This document shows positions 7,539-17,152 of a stretch of DNA of 59,044 bases, in pieces. Under the pieces are notes generated by a model, which was not told the DNA's origin, searched no databases, and saw only the letters and a list, made by a program, of their open reading frames with translations. The position numbers were made by a program, and so were the translations under genes. How positions within the stretch are numbered: position 1 is the first letter of the stretch; every line of letters begins with the position of its first letter. Source of the stretch: an uncultured Lachnospiraceae bacterium (lineage in GTDB: Bacteria; Bacillota; Clostridia; Lachnospirales; Lachnospiraceae); NCBI GenBank assembly GCA_947245585.1, contig CAMXPV010000023.1, forward strand, positions 1 to 59,044, in the 5' to 3' direction.

Positions 7539-8705
7539 TTACTCTTTCGTCTTCTCCCGATTGTTCATGATCTCAAACACCACTGCCGCCAAAAGCACCA
7601 CGCCCTTAACCACCATCTGCCAGTTCGCGTCGATACCCATCTGGCTCATACCTAAGTTGATGACACCGATCAGCGCCGCACCGACTACCATACCGAACAC
7701 CGTGCCGGAACCACCGTAAGCGGACACACCGCCCACCACGCAGGCAGAGATCGCGTCCATCTCGTAGTTATTGCCGGCCGTCGCCGTCGCCGCCGACAGT
7801 CGTCCCATCGTCATCCACGCACTGATTACGGTGAGCACCGCCATATTCAGGTACGCCAGGAAGAAAATCTTTTTCGTGTCAATACCTGAAAGTCTGGTAG
7901 CCTCCACATTGCCGCCAATGGTGTAGAAATAACGGCCGATCGTGGTTTTGGAGGTGATAAAGTGATAGATCAACACGATCACCGCCACCCAGATCAGGTT
8001 ATTCGGAATGCCGCCCGCCTGCGCAAGCTTATAGGCAAACAACAGGATCACCGCGCAAACCAACACGCAGCGCACAATCACAGCAGTCTGGCTCTCCGCC
8101 TCATAACCCTTCTTGACCTTGTCACTTCTGCCCTTCAACTGTATAACCACAAACAGCACACAGGCAATCACACCCACCACAAGACAGGTGATATTCAGCC
8201 CTTCGCCGCCAAACAGATCCGGCACGCTGCCGGTAAATATCTTGATAAAACCCTCCGGCATAGGTGCAATGGATGAACCGCCGATCAGCGCCGTACCCCA
8301 ACCGCGGAATGCCAGATAGCCGGCCAGTGTTGCAATCCACGGCGGAATGTTGATATACGCAATCAAAAAGCCCTCCACAATACCGTAAATCACACCCGCG
8401 CCTATCATAAGCAGCATCGCCACAGGCACTGACATGCCGCCCCGCACCATCATGATGCCGCCGATGGCACCGATAAAGCAGACAAAGGAACCAACGGAAA
8501 GGTCGATATTACCGCCCGTAAGCATACACATCAGCATACCTGTCGCCAATACGAACACATACGAATTCTGCGCAATCAACGCCTGAAAACTGGAAGCCGC
8601 AAACATCTGTCCTTTCGTCATCACCGAGAAGAAAATCACGATCAGGACAAGGACTATTTTCATGGTATGTTTTCTTAAAACCTGTAATATATTATTCATT
8701 TTCAT
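7539..8705 (-). CDS. Sugar ABC transporter permease (XylH/MglC family), copy 2
   Basis: Integral membrane permease of the BPD_transp_2 family that carries monosaccharides across the membrane with the upstream ATPase and binding lipoprotein. About ten hydrophobic segments run through 388 residues, with the family signature GGNIDLSVGS near residue 65 and the EAA-like loop GRYFYTIGGN...RLSGI near 255-275. It is clearly paralogous to the permease just upstream: the same motif order, the same PDLFGGEGxN segment and a similar length. The start is ATG at 8705 or, with better spacing from GGAGG, ATG at 8699. A strong terminator follows. Confidence 0.92.
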   Translation of the reverse strand: MKMNNILQVLRKHTMKIVLVLIVIFFSVMTKGQMFAASSFQALIAQNSYVFVLATGMLMCMLTGGNIDLSVGSFVCFIGAIGGIMMVRGGMSVPVAMLLMIGAGVIYGIVEGFLIAYINIPPWIATLAGYLAFRGWGTALIGGSSIAPMPEGFIKIFTGSVPDLFGGEGLNITCLVVGVIACVLFVVIQLKGRSDKVKKGYEAESQTAVIVRCVLVCAVILLFAYKLAQAGGIPNNLIWVAVIVLIYHFITSKTTIGRYFYTIGGNVEATRLSGIDTKKIFFLAYLNMAVLTVISAWMTMGRLSAATATAGNNYEMDAISACVVGGVSAYGGSGTVFGMVVGAALIGVINLGMSQMGIDANWQMVVKGVVLLAAVVFEIMNNREKTKE

Positions 8706-8714
8706 CCCCCTCCC

Positions 8715-9884
8715 TTATTTCTTCTCTCTCTTGGACAGTACGTCAAAGGCAACTGCAATCAAAAGCACCAGACCCTTAACAACCTTCTGGTAATTGACAT
8801 CCATACCCATAATACTCATGCCCTGGTTGATGACACCCATCAAAGTCGCACCGATTACCACGCCGGCTACGGAACCAACGCCGCCGTAAGCGGACGCGCC
8901 GCCGATGAAGCAGGCGCCGATCGCGTCCATCTCATAACCCTGCCCGTAGGTGGGCTGAGAGGAGGTCAGTCTGGCAATCGTCAAAACACCTGCCAGAGCC
9001 GCTAAAAATCCCATATTCACATAGGCGATAAAATACACCTTCTTCGTGTTGATACCGGAAAGCCTAGTGGCCTTTTCATTGCCGCCCACCGCGTACAGAT
9101 AACGGCCGATTCTCGTCTTCGTGGTCAGATAGCCGTAAACCAGAAGCACCAGAAGAATCCAGATGAGCGCCGTCGGAATGCCCTTATGGGAAGCCAGCTT
9201 ATAAGAAATCCATAAAATTGCCGCACTGATTACCACCAACTTTACAATGGTACCGCCAAGGGGCGCCGTCTCATACCCCCTGCTCTTGTTGTTGATGCGG
9301 CTCTTTATCTGCACCGCAACCAGAATAATCACCGCGATACATCCGGCGATCATACAGGTCATGTTAAAGCCCTCGCCGCCGAACAGATCCGGCACATAAC
9401 AGTCCGCACCGCCGCCGAACAGTTTGATAAAGGTTTCGTTCTTAATAGAGACCGTCATACCCTGCAATACCACATTGGACAATCCCCGGAACGCATACAT
9501 GCCCGCCAATGTCGCGATAAAAGGAGGCACCTTCACATAGGCGATCCAAAAGCCCTGCCACATACCGATCAGGATACCGATGATAAGCATGGTGAGCACT
9601 GCCGCCCACATATTCACATTTTTATCCATCATCATCGCGCCCGCCGCGCCTGCGAAGCAGACTATGGAACCTACGGAAAGGTCGATGTTGCCGCCTGTCA
9701 GAATACAGAGCAGCATACCTGTCGCCAACACGAACACGTAAGCGTTCTGGGAGATCAGGTTATTGATATTCTGGGGAAATAAAATTTTACCCTCTGTGGT
9801 AATGCTGAAAAAGACCGCCACCAAAATAAGGGCGATAACCATAGTATATTTTCTTAAGAATGCGGAAGCATTTATTTTTCCCAT
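8715..9884 (-). CDS. Sugar ABC transporter permease (XylH/MglC family), copy 1
   Basis: A 389-residue permease of the BPD_transp_2 family with GGNIDLSVGS near residue 65 and GRYLYAVGGN...RLSGI in the C-terminal third. It follows the ATPase stop by 4 bases and precedes its paralogue by 9, so all three are co-translated. Multiple-monosaccharide systems such as GguAB/ChvE usually have one permease gene whose product works as a homodimer; here two paralogues suggest a heterodimer or two alternative channels sharing one ATPase. The sugar is not determined by the sequence. Confidence 0.92.
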   Translation of the reverse strand: MGKINASAFLRKYTMVIALILVAVFFSITTEGKILFPQNINNLISQNAYVFVLATGMLLCILTGGNIDLSVGSIVCFAGAAGAMMMDKNVNMWAAVLTMLIIGILIGMWQGFWIAYVKVPPFIATLAGMYAFRGLSNVVLQGMTVSIKNETFIKLFGGGADCYVPDLFGGEGFNMTCMIAGCIAVIILVAVQIKSRINNKSRGYETAPLGGTIVKLVVISAAILWISYKLASHKGIPTALIWILLVLLVYGYLTTKTRIGRYLYAVGGNEKATRLSGINTKKVYFIAYVNMGFLAALAGVLTIARLTSSQPTYGQGYEMDAIGACFIGGASAYGGVGSVAGVVIGATLMGVINQGMSIMGMDVNYQKVVKGLVLLIAVAFDVLSKREKK

Positions 9885-9888
9885 ATCC

Positions 9889-11427
9889 TTACGCCCCCTT
9901 TCCTGAACTTACGATGATGGACATAATCTTCTCCTGGGTTGCCTCTTCACTGGAAAGCTCACCGGCAATCTTACCCTCATTCATGATGTAGATTCTGTCA
10001 CTCATACCAAGCACCTCCGGCAGCTCCGAGGAAATCATAATCACAGATTTGCCTGCTGCTACCAGATCGTTAATGATACAGTAAATCTCATATTTCGCAC
10101 CCACGTCGATACCTCTGGTGGGCTCATCCAAAATCAATACGTCGGGATCTGCAAACATCCATTTCGCCAGAAGCACCTTCTGTTGGTTGCCGCCCGAGAG
10201 GTTGCCCACATTCTGCTCCACGGTGGGACATTTGGTTTTCAGTTTCCCCCTGTAATCTTCCGCTACCTGATATTCTTTATCCTTGTCAATGATCTTGCGG
10301 GGGCTGATGCTATCCAGATTGGCAAGTGTCGTATTGATCTTGATCGGATTGGTCAGCACAAGGCCGTTGCCCTTCCGGTCCTCCGTCACGTAGGCAAGTT
10401 TATTATTAATGGCCTGCTTCACGGTCTTTAGCTGCACTTCCTTACCGTCCAGATAGAGCTGTCCGCTGATATTGGTGCCGTAAGACTGCCCGAAAATACT
10501 CATGGCAAGCTCCGTGCGGCCCGCGCCCATCAAGCCCGAAATGCCTACCACCTCGCCCTTTCTCACATGAATGGACACATTGTCGCACACCTTCCGCTCC
10601 GGATAGAGGGGATGATGCACGGTCCAGTTCTTCACTTCCATATTTACGTCGCCGATCTTTACGTCGTGACGCTTCGGGAAACGGTCGGTCAATTCACGGC
10701 CAACCATGCCCTGAATAATTCTATCCTCTGAAATCTCCGTGGTATGCTTATCCATCGTCTCTATGGTAGAGCCGTCGCGGATGACGGTAATCTTATCCGC
10801 AACATAAGCAACCTCGTTTAACTTATGAGATATGATAATCGACGTCATGCCCTCTTTCTTAAACTTTAACAGCAGATCAAGCAGGGCCTGAGAATCCTTT
10901 TCGTTCAATGAAGAAGTCGGCTCATCCAGAATCAGAAGCTTCGCATGCTTGGCCATCGCCTTTGCGATCTCCACAAGCTGCTGTTTACCGGTGCCGATAT
11001 CCTTAACCAATACTTTAGACGACTCCGAAAGCCCTACCATCTTTAAATATTTGTCCGCTTCCCCGTAGGTTTCGTTCCAGTCAATCGCCGCACTTTTCCC
11101 GCGCTCGTTTCCAAGGAACATGTTTTCCCCGATGGTCATGTACGGGATCAAAGCCAGTTCCTGATGGATAATGACAATCCCCTTCTCCTCGGAGTCCTTA
11201 ATCTTATTGAATTTACACACTTCACCGTTGTAGACGATGTCGCCCTCGTATGTACCGTACGGATAAATGCCGCTCAAAACGTTCATCAATGTGGATTTGC
11301 CCGCACCGTTTTCACCGACCAATGCGTGAATTTCTCCCTCTTCCACCTTTAGATTTACATTGTCGAGTGCCTTGACACCGGGGAACGTTTTGGTAATATT
11401 TTTCATTTCCAGTAAAATCTTTGCCAA
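9889..11427 (-). CDS. Sugar ABC transporter ATPase (GguA/XylG/MglA family)
   Basis: A 512-residue protein with two ABC domains in tandem, as in all monosaccharide CUT2 transporters. The first has a full Walker A (GENGAGKST) and a weak signature (IGTGKQQ). The second has a degenerate Walker A (GLMGAGRTE) but a canonical LSGGNQQ signature and Walker B ([11 protein letters not shown]). This pattern is normal for CUT2 ATPases. The best start is TTG at 11427, placed 7 bases after GGAGG; the first ATG is at codon 8. It lies between the binding-protein gene and two permeases. Confidence 0.93.
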   Translation of the reverse strand: MAKILLEMKNITKTFPGVKALDNVNLKVEEGEIHALVGENGAGKSTLMNVLSGIYPYGTYEGDIVYNGEVCKFNKIKDSEEKGIVIIHQELALIPYMTIGENMFLGNERGKSAAIDWNETYGEADKYLKMVGLSESSKVLVKDIGTGKQQLVEIAKAMAKHAKLLILDEPTSSLNEKDSQALLDLLLKFKKEGMTSIIISHKLNEVAYVADKITVIRDGSTIETMDKHTTEISEDRIIQGMVGRELTDRFPKRHDVKIGDVNMEVKNWTVHHPLYPERKVCDNVSIHVRKGEVVGISGLMGAGRTELAMSIFGQSYGTNISGQLYLDGKEVQLKTVKQAINNKLAYVTEDRKGNGLVLTNPIKINTTLANLDSISPRKIIDKDKEYQVAEDYRGKLKTKCPTVEQNVGNLSGGNQQKVLLAKWMFADPDVLILDEPTRGIDVGAKYEIYCIINDLVAAGKSVIMISSELPEVLGMSDRIYIMNEGKIAGELSSEEATQEKIMSIIVSSGKGA

Positions 11428-11515
11428 AGTGTATTCCTCCCAACATTTTTAGTATCTGCTACCCATTTCTCATATTACCATAAATTGATAACTATTTCTA
11501 TATTTTATAAACCAA

Positions 11516-11540
11516 CAGGCGGGAAAAGTTCCCCCGCCTG
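11516..11540 (-). terminator. Hairpin between binding-protein and ATPase genes
   Basis: CAGGCGGG pairs with CCCGCCTG around a 9-base loop. The following bases on the minus strand (TTGGTTTATAAAAT) are only partly T-rich, so it is likely a partial terminator or RNA stabiliser that keeps the binding protein more abundant than the transporter genes. Confidence 0.6.
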
Positions 11541-11576
11541 CCATGGTTTATTATTATCAGATTTTTCTCAACCTGC

Positions 11577-11601
11577 GGAGAACGCGCTTTTTGCGTTCTC
11601 C
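11577..11601 (-). terminator. Hairpin after the binding-protein gene (stem 9)
   Basis: GGAGAACGC and GCGTTCTCC form a 9-bp stem around a 7-base loop. It is the middle of three successive hairpins following the binding-protein stop; no T-tract follows directly, which suits an mRNA-protecting structure. Confidence 0.55.
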
Positions 11602-11602
11602 A

Positions 11603-11620
11603 GTGCGAACTTGTTCGCAC
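11603..11620 (-). other. Hairpin directly after the stop codon (stem 8)
   Basis: GTGCGAAC-TT-GTTCGCAC is a perfect 8-bp stem, starting 2 bases after the TAA of the sugar-binding lipoprotein gene. Probably part of a 3'-protecting structure. Confidence 0.55.
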
Positions 11621-11622
11621 GG

Positions 11623-12801
11623 TTATTGGAGATCAGCCTCCGTGTAGTAACCGGAGTCGATCAACAGCTCCTTGTAGTTGTCCTTATCCGCAAATACGGG
11701 CTCGCAAAGGAAAGAAGGAATCACGCCTGTGCCATTGTCATAAGTCGTGGTATCATTTACTTCTACCTCTTCCCCATTCAGGATCTGGCCTACCATCTTA
11801 ACTACCTGAGAAGCAAGAGTACGGGTATCCTTAAATACGGACATAGACTGCTTGCCGTCAAGCATGTTCTTTACGTTAGCGATATCACAGTCCTGACCGG
11901 TAACGATCGGGTAATTGCCAGTGTAGTTTGCTGCCAGAGCGTTCTGCACACCAAGAGAGGTGGAGTCGTTGGAGCAAAGGCAGATATCAAGCTGGGTGCC
12001 GTCCGCATAGTTGGAAGAAAGGATGTTCTCCATTCTGGACTGTGCAGTCTCGGTAGACCACTTAGGCGTACCAACGGTTGCGAAATCTACCTGGCCAGAG
12101 GGAATCACGATCTTGCCTGCGTCGATGTAGGGCTGTAACGTGTCCATAGCGCCGTTATAGAAGAAAGGTGCGTTGTTGTCGCCGGGATCGCCTGCGGTAA
12201 CTTCCATGTTGAAAGGACCCGCTGCGTTGTCCAGATCCAGAGTGTCAATAATATACTGACCCTGCGTCACACCAACCTTATAGTTATCGAAGGTAGCGTA
12301 ATAAGCAATCGCATCGGTATTCATGATCAGACGGTCATAAGCGATAACAGGAATGTTTGCGCTCTTTGCTTTCTCAAGAACGGTAGAAAGAGAATTTGCC
12401 TCGATCGCAGCGATTACCAGTACGGAACAACCGCCGTTGATCATGTTCTCGATCTGGGAAACCTGCGTCTCCTCCTGGTTGGAAGCGTACTGAAGGTCTA
12501 CCTCATAACCTGCTGCCTCAAGCTCGGCCTGCATGTTGGCACCATCCTGGTTCCATCTCTGCAGATCCTTGGTGGGCATGGACACGCCTACCTTATTGCC
12601 GTTGGGCGCTGCCGCTTCCGCCGCCGGAGCCTCTGCCTCAGCCTCTGCTGCCGGAGCTTCTGCCTCAGGTTCTGCTGCCGGAGCCTCTGCTGCGGGCTCT
12701 GTGCTTGCTGCCGGAGCAGACTCACCGCCACCGCCACAGCCGACCAGTGCAGCCGCAAGCATGGAAGTTGCAAGTAACATACTTAATACTTTTCTTTTCA
12801 T
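11623..12801 (-). CDS. Sugar-binding lipoprotein (ChvE/XylF type)
   Basis: The extracellular receptor for the adjacent CUT2 transporter. A signal peptide ends in the lipobox LVGC (Cys near residue 22), followed by GGGG and an Ala/Glu/Pro-rich linker (about residues 27-68) made of imperfect repeats of AEAPAAE that should hold the domain away from the membrane. The mature part is a type I periplasmic-binding fold, with typical segments such as VGVSMPTKDLQRW at its start and VTGQDCD near residue 290. It resembles the multiple-monosaccharide-binding proteins found with GguA and GguB. Three hairpins follow the stop, and its own promoter region is isolated from the upstream regulatory operon by a putative terminator. 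Confidence 0.93.
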   Translation of the reverse strand: MKRKVLSMLLATSMLAAALVGCGGGGESAPAASTEPAAEAPAAEPEAEAPAAEAEAEAPAAEAAAPNGNKVGVSMPTKDLQRWNQDGANMQAELEAAGYEVDLQYASNQEETQVSQIENMINGGCSVLVIAAIEANSLSTVLEKAKSANIPVIAYDRLIMNTDAIAYYATFDNYKVGVTQGQYIIDTLDLDNAAGPFNMEVTAGDPGDNNAPFFYNGAMDTLQPYIDAGKIVIPSGQVDFATVGTPKWSTETAQSRMENILSSNYADGTQLDICLCSNDSTSLGVQNALAANYTGNYPIVTGQDCDIANVKNMLDGKQSMSVFKDTRTLASQVVKMVGQILNGEEVEVNDTTTYDNGTGVIPSFLCEPVFADKDNYKELLIDSGYYTEADLQ

Positions 12802-12835
12802 GTTTTCATTTTCCTCCCTTTAATATATGTGGTTT

Positions 12836-12853
12836 TGCGAAATCTCTTCCGCA
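12836..12853. promoter_or_regulatory. Imperfect palindrome upstream of the transporter operon
   Basis: TGCGGAA-N4-TTTCGCA (minus strand) with one mismatch, about 35-50 bp before the binding-protein start. It could be an operator for the YesN-type regulator encoded upstream, or part of the leader. I see no convincing -35/-10 pair, so the promoter itself is not called. Confidence 0.3.
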
Positions 12854-12930
12854 CACTCAATATACCACAAAAAAAATAGGAATAATTTATGACATTCTGT
12901 ACATTTTTACTTTGTCAGTCTATCACACAT

Positions 12931-12984
12931 GAAAAACACTAGCACATTTTTGTCATCTCTTCCTGCTCATCCCAAAAAAGTGCT
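12931..12984 (-). terminator. Terminator between sensing and transport operons
   Basis: AGCACTTTTTTG and CAAAAATGTGCT (11 of 12 paired) enclose a 20-base loop and are followed on the minus strand by AGTGTTTTTC. The structure begins at the stop codon of the upstream lipoprotein gene and separates the sensing operon from the transporter operon. Confidence 0.5.
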
Positions 12985-14038
12985 ATTCCGGCATCTGTTC
13001 CGGCACGTTCAGATACACATCCTCCTTCAAATGAAAACCGCTGCCAATGATCACCTCATCGATATTGTCGCGGTTGACGCTGACCGGCTCCAAAGCGATA
13101 TAGGGAACGCGGTACTCCCCGCTGTCAATCTGTGTCACATCCTCCCCGGTGACCTCCCCTCCCTTCGCAAGCTCCACCGCCGCTTCCGCCGCGCGGGTTG
13201 CCAGACGTTCCACCGGCTTGTAGACTGTCATGACCTGCGTGCCTTCAACGATTCTCTGGCAGGCGGCCAGATCCGCATCCTGTCCCACCACAAGAATGTC
13301 GCCTGCCTGCCGGGTCTCCGCCAACGCGCGCACAGCCTGGGTAGCCAAATCGTCATTGCCGCACATGATGGCATCCGCCTGGGCAATTTTCAGGGGATTG
13401 GCATAGATATAGGCCGCCGCCTCCTCCGCCCGCCAGTTGTCGGCATGGACAGAATCCAAAATCTGCACCCTGTGCCTGGACATGAGCCTCTTAAACCCTC
13501 CCTCCACCATAGGCACGTTATTGTCCGTGGGAGAACCGCCGATCATGATCACGCCGCTGCCGCCGCCAATGCCTTCCTCCAAAAGGGCCCTCGCCATCAT
13601 ATCCCCCACCATTTCATTGTCAAAGGAAATGTACAAATCTACATCTGCATCATCGATCAGCCGGTCATAGGAGACAACTTTTATCCCCGCATCCCTGGCC
13701 CTTTTCACGGATTCCCTCAGGGAAGCCGGGTCGATCGCAATAATGACAATGACGTCCATTTCCTTCTGAATAAAATAGTCAATCTGCTTTTTCTGCTCCT
13801 CTACCACGCCGTTTGCATTCTGCACATTGACTTCCGCCCCCAGCTCCTTGGCTACCGAGACAAACACATCCCTGTCCCTCTGCCACCGCTCGATCACGAA
13901 AGAATCAAAACTCAGACCGATCTGTATTTTTCTCTCTTCCCCCGCCACGTTTTCCCTGCCGCTTTCCGACGGCCCGCAGCCGGCCGCCACAAAAAGCAGG
14001 AGTGCCGCCAGAAGCAGGCAGCTGATTCGTCTTTTCAT
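12983..14038 (-). CDS. Second sugar-binding lipoprotein (XylF/ChvE-like)
   Basis: A 351-residue type I binding protein. A short signal peptide ends with VAAGC (lipobox Cys near 21). The mature domain begins IQIGLSFDSFVIERW and includes VVSYDRLI near 150 and VVGQDADLA near 260, matching xylose- and multi-sugar-binding proteins. The ATG follows the response-regulator stop by one base and uses GGAGGGTGA as its ribosome site, so it is co-expressed with the sensing genes and not with the transporter. It may feed sugar to the membrane sensor, or serve the transporter under inducing conditions. Unlike the main binding protein it has no long Ala/Glu linker. Confidence 0.88.
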   Translation of the reverse strand: MKRRISCLLLAALLLFVAAGCGPSESGRENVAGEERKIQIGLSFDSFVIERWQRDRDVFVSVAKELGAEVNVQNANGVVEEQKKQIDYFIQKEMDVIVIIAIDPASLRESVKRARDAGIKVVSYDRLIDDADVDLYISFDNEMVGDMMARALLEEGIGGGSGVIMIGGSPTDNNVPMVEGGFKRLMSRHRVQILDSVHADNWRAEEAAAYIYANPLKIAQADAIMCGNDDLATQAVRALAETRQAGDILVVGQDADLAACQRIVEGTQVMTVYKPVERLATRAAEAAVELAKGGEVTGEDVTQIDSGEYRVPYIALEPVSVNRDNIDEVIIGSGFHLKEDVYLNVPEQMPE

Positions 14039-14039
14039 T

Positions 14040-15653
14040 TCACCCTCCGAAGTTCTTCTCGCATTTGTATTCTGTCGGTGTCACGCCCACATTTTTCTTA
14101 AAAGATCTGCTGAAATAATTGGGGTCCGCATACCCCACCATGGAACAGATTTCTTTCATGGAGCATTCCGTTGTGGTGAGCAGCTCCTTCGCCTTATCCA
14201 TACGGATCTTCGTCAGGTACTCCACAAACCCCTCCCCCACATCTTCCTTAAAAATCTTGCTAAAATAGTAGGGGCTGATATTGACTGCCTGGGACACCTC
14301 ATCCAGCGAAATGTCCCTGCTGTAATTGTTTTGGATATAGGCTTTGGCCGCCTCCACAGCCCCCTGGGATTTCTCCAACGCCTTGGCGCTCACATTTCTG
14401 GAAGCATTCCTCATCTTGTCTACAAACCAGGCCCGCAGCGTCTGCAGATCGCTTATCTCCATCACCGTTGGCAGATAATCTGCCCTGTCGCAAAATTCAT
14501 AGGTCATACCGCCGGAATTGTATGCAATATACTCTGCATAGAGAACGAACTCCAATACCTTCAGGCGGATGTTCATAAAATACTCGCCATACAACTTTGC
14601 CACCATATCAAAATAGGACTCCGCTGTGGCCACGGCATGGTCCGCTTCCCCATTTTTCACTTCCGCAAAAAGTTTCTTTTCCAACTCCAGAGGATACGCC
14701 GCCTCGTGGGTACAGCCGATGGGCAGATCATCCACATGGGCCACGCTCCCCGTCGTCATAATCAAGGCATTGATAGCTTCCTTGTAGGCCTCTCTTGCCT
14801 CCTGCAGGGGCGCAACGGCGCTGATCCCGATGCGGAAGCTGATCTGCGTCCGCCGCTTCAGCTCCCTGACAATCTCTCTGGACTTTTCAATCAGGGCAAT
14901 CCGCTCCTCATAGGACATCTGTTTTTCCTCGCAGGGTACCAGTCCCGGCAGCTTATTGGCCATAGACATGCCCAGAATCACGCCCGGATAAACCTCTTTC
15001 AGATACTCCCTGAGCAGTTCACTGTACTGTGACATCTTCACGCTGCTGCCAACGGCGTTGGTCATATGGTTTCCCTCCTGGGTTTCCCCACAGATCACTG
15101 CCAAAAGATAGGCGTGGTTCTGGTCAATTCCCAAAAGCTGCTTATAGTTCTCGATGTCTTCCGTAAAATGTTCCTGAAAGAGCAGATTGTAGAGCAAGCC
15201 GTTTTCTATGATCGGCATGACAGTCTCCAGCTTTTCCCGGATCAGCAGATCGTTGCTTCTCTTGTCCCTTTCCCTGTCAATCTGTTCCATGGCCTTTTTC
15301 AGTGCCGCGACAATTCGGGTTCTTTCCATTGGTTTTGTGATATATTCTAGAACGCCCAGTTTGATGGCTTCCTTCGCGTAATCAAATTTATCGTATGCGC
15401 TCATCACAATAAAGACCACGCTGCGGTTTGTCTCCCTGATTTCCCGCATGGCCTCGATTCCGTTGATGCCGGGCATCTGGATATCCATGATGGCGATGTC
15501 CGGACGGTATCTCTCGGCAAGCTCTATCACGCTTCTTCCGGTCTTCGCATACTCTACGGAACAGATGTCCCCAAACTCTTTTTCTATGATAAATTTCAGG
15601 GAATCAATCACAATTCCCTCATCGTCCGCCAACATGATTTTATAGTGGCTCAT
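14040..15653 (-). CDS. YesN-type response regulator with AraC HTH
   Basis: A 537-residue regulator. The N-terminal receiver domain has the phospho-acceptor Asp in AIMDIQMPG and the conserved Lys in YITKPM. A long middle region of about 270 residues without a named domain follows, as in the YesN family, and a C-terminal AraC-type double helix-turn-helix (SPYYFSKIFKEDVGEGF and YADPNYFSRSFKK) binds DNA. It should be phosphorylated by the upstream YesM kinase and switch on the sugar transporter. I chose ATG 15653 because GGAGGG lies just before it and the family begins MxKIMLADDE; a longer frame to 15707 would overlap the kinase gene. Confidence 0.93.
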   Translation of the reverse strand: MSHYKIMLADDEGIVIDSLKFIIEKEFGDICSVEYAKTGRSVIELAERYRPDIAIMDIQMPGINGIEAMREIRETNRSVVFIVMSAYDKFDYAKEAIKLGVLEYITKPMERTRIVAALKKAMEQIDRERDKRSNDLLIREKLETVMPIIENGLLYNLLFQEHFTEDIENYKQLLGIDQNHAYLLAVICGETQEGNHMTNAVGSSVKMSQYSELLREYLKEVYPGVILGMSMANKLPGLVPCEEKQMSYEERIALIEKSREIVRELKRRTQISFRIGISAVAPLQEAREAYKEAINALIMTTGSVAHVDDLPIGCTHEAAYPLELEKKLFAEVKNGEADHAVATAESYFDMVAKLYGEYFMNIRLKVLEFVLYAEYIAYNSGGMTYEFCDRADYLPTVMEISDLQTLRAWFVDKMRNASRNVSAKALEKSQGAVEAAKAYIQNNYSRDISLDEVSQAVNISPYYFSKIFKEDVGEGFVEYLTKIRMDKAKELLTTTECSMKEICSMVGYADPNYFSRSFKKNVGVTPTEYKCEKNFGG

Positions 15654-15685
15654 CTTACCCTCCATACCGAAGCTTTCTTTCGTGC

Positions 15686-17152
15686 CTATTTTTGTAGATA
15701 GAGGCACACCTCCGTGCCTTTTCCCCTGCCTTCGCTCTTCACGTCCATCACCTGCTCATTGCCTGTAAAGAGTTTCATGCGGGAGATCACATTATCCATG
15801 CCGACACCGTTTCCACCGGATGCCATATCTGCCTCCCTGTAGGTTCCGCTGAGTATCTTCTCGATGGTCTCCTCACTCATACCGACGCCATTATCCCTGA
15901 CACTGATGCAGACCACCCCTTCCTTCTCGTAAAGGGATAGTAAAATTACGCCCCGGTCCCCCATCTCCCGTATACCGTGGTTGACGCAGTTTTCCACAAT
16001 GGGCTGTAGAATCATGCCCGGCATTTCCACCGACAGAAGGGATTCGTCAATGTGCTTCTCGTAATGAATGTCCCCCGCAAACCGCACGTTTAATATATAG
16101 ATATAGGAGTCCACCATCTCTACCTCCTCAGCGACGGTCACCGTCTCCTCACTCTTCTTCATATTATATCTGTAAAACTGCGCCACCTTCTGGATGTACT
16201 CATAGGTTCTGTCCGCGCCCTCCATCATGGCAAGCTGCGCGCCCGCATTCAGTGTATTAAAAAGAAAATGGGGATTGATCTGGGCCTGCAGATACTTCAA
16301 TCTCGCGTCCTTTAAATGGCCCTCCATCAAAAGCTCCCGCTCCTTTAGCGCCCGTTCCGCCTCCATACTCTCCCTGATCCGTTCGATATACCTGCCGATA
16401 CTGACCACCATGGAATTGAATGCGCCCGTCACCACGCCAACCTCGTCCTGCGATTCCACCGGAAGAAGCGCGATATCAAAGTTTCCTTTTGCCACCTCAT
16501 CCGCCTGGCCCGCCAACTTCTTCATGGGCCGGATCACCGCGCCAACAAAACTGATAATCATACATACATTGCTGCACATCACCAGAACGATGGCGACAAC
16601 GGACACCGCTTCAAAGAGTCGGAAACGCTGCTGTAATTCGCTGTAGCGTTCCGAGTTGCTGCGAAACTGTTCCATATTCAGGTTGGAGATATAGGTACCG
16701 ATGTAATCATACATTTTGGTGGCGTTCTCATAGTGGAAACGGTATTTTTCCACGTTACGCCCTCTCTTTGCCTCGACGGCGGAAGCCACCTCCTTCAGAT
16801 AATACTCGCTCATGTGCCGGATATTTCTCTCCATGCGGTCGAAGGTGCGGCCTGTCACCTTCTCGTTCAAATCCGCCACCATATTTCTGCAAAGGGCTTC
16901 ACTGCGATAATAGTTTTCCAAAGAGTCACTGGTCTTCACGTTCAGATAATCGGTCATACTGCTTTGCAGCGCATCGACCGCATCGGAAAAATTGTTCAGA
17001 TGCCGGTTGCCCTGATACACCGTGTCCAACCGCCCCGACATGCTGTTGATGCCAATAATCAGGAAAATATTGACCATCACCACCAGAAGATTCGTAAAGA
17101 TGTAGATACTGCTGATTTTCACCTGCAGGGAGAGATTGCGTATTTTATTCAT
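15686..17152 (-). CDS. YesM-family sensor histidine kinase
   Basis: A membrane kinase of 488 residues. A helix near residues 13-33 and another near 175-200 bracket an extracellular helical sensor domain. A HAMP linker (near 200-250) leads to the His_kinase domain with QINPHFLFN, whose His is the phosphorylation site, and then an ATPase domain with the N box VENCVNHGI and Gly motifs DNGVGM and GNGVGM. ATG 17152 overlaps the end of the sensor-protein gene by 8 bases and keeps the usual short cytoplasmic tail before the first helix; an upstream Met at 17191 would add an unlikely Arg-rich segment. It pairs with the regulator downstream. Confidence 0.92.
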   Translation of the reverse strand: MNKIRNLSLQVKISSIYIFTNLLVVMVNIFLIIGINSMSGRLDTVYQGNRHLNNFSDAVDALQSSMTDYLNVKTSDSLENYYRSEALCRNMVADLNEKVTGRTFDRMERNIRHMSEYYLKEVASAVEAKRGRNVEKYRFHYENATKMYDYIGTYISNLNMEQFRSNSERYSELQQRFRLFEAVSVVAIVLVMCSNVCMIISFVGAVIRPMKKLAGQADEVAKGNFDIALLPVESQDEVGVVTGAFNSMVVSIGRYIERIRESMEAERALKERELLMEGHLKDARLKYLQAQINPHFLFNTLNAGAQLAMMEGADRTYEYIQKVAQFYRYNMKKSEETVTVAEEVEMVDSYIYILNVRFAGDIHYEKHIDESLLSVEMPGMILQPIVENCVNHGIREMGDRGVILLSLYEKEGVVCISVRDNGVGMSEETIEKILSGTYREADMASGGNGVGMDNVISRMKLFTGNEQVMDVKSEGRGKGTEVCLYLQK

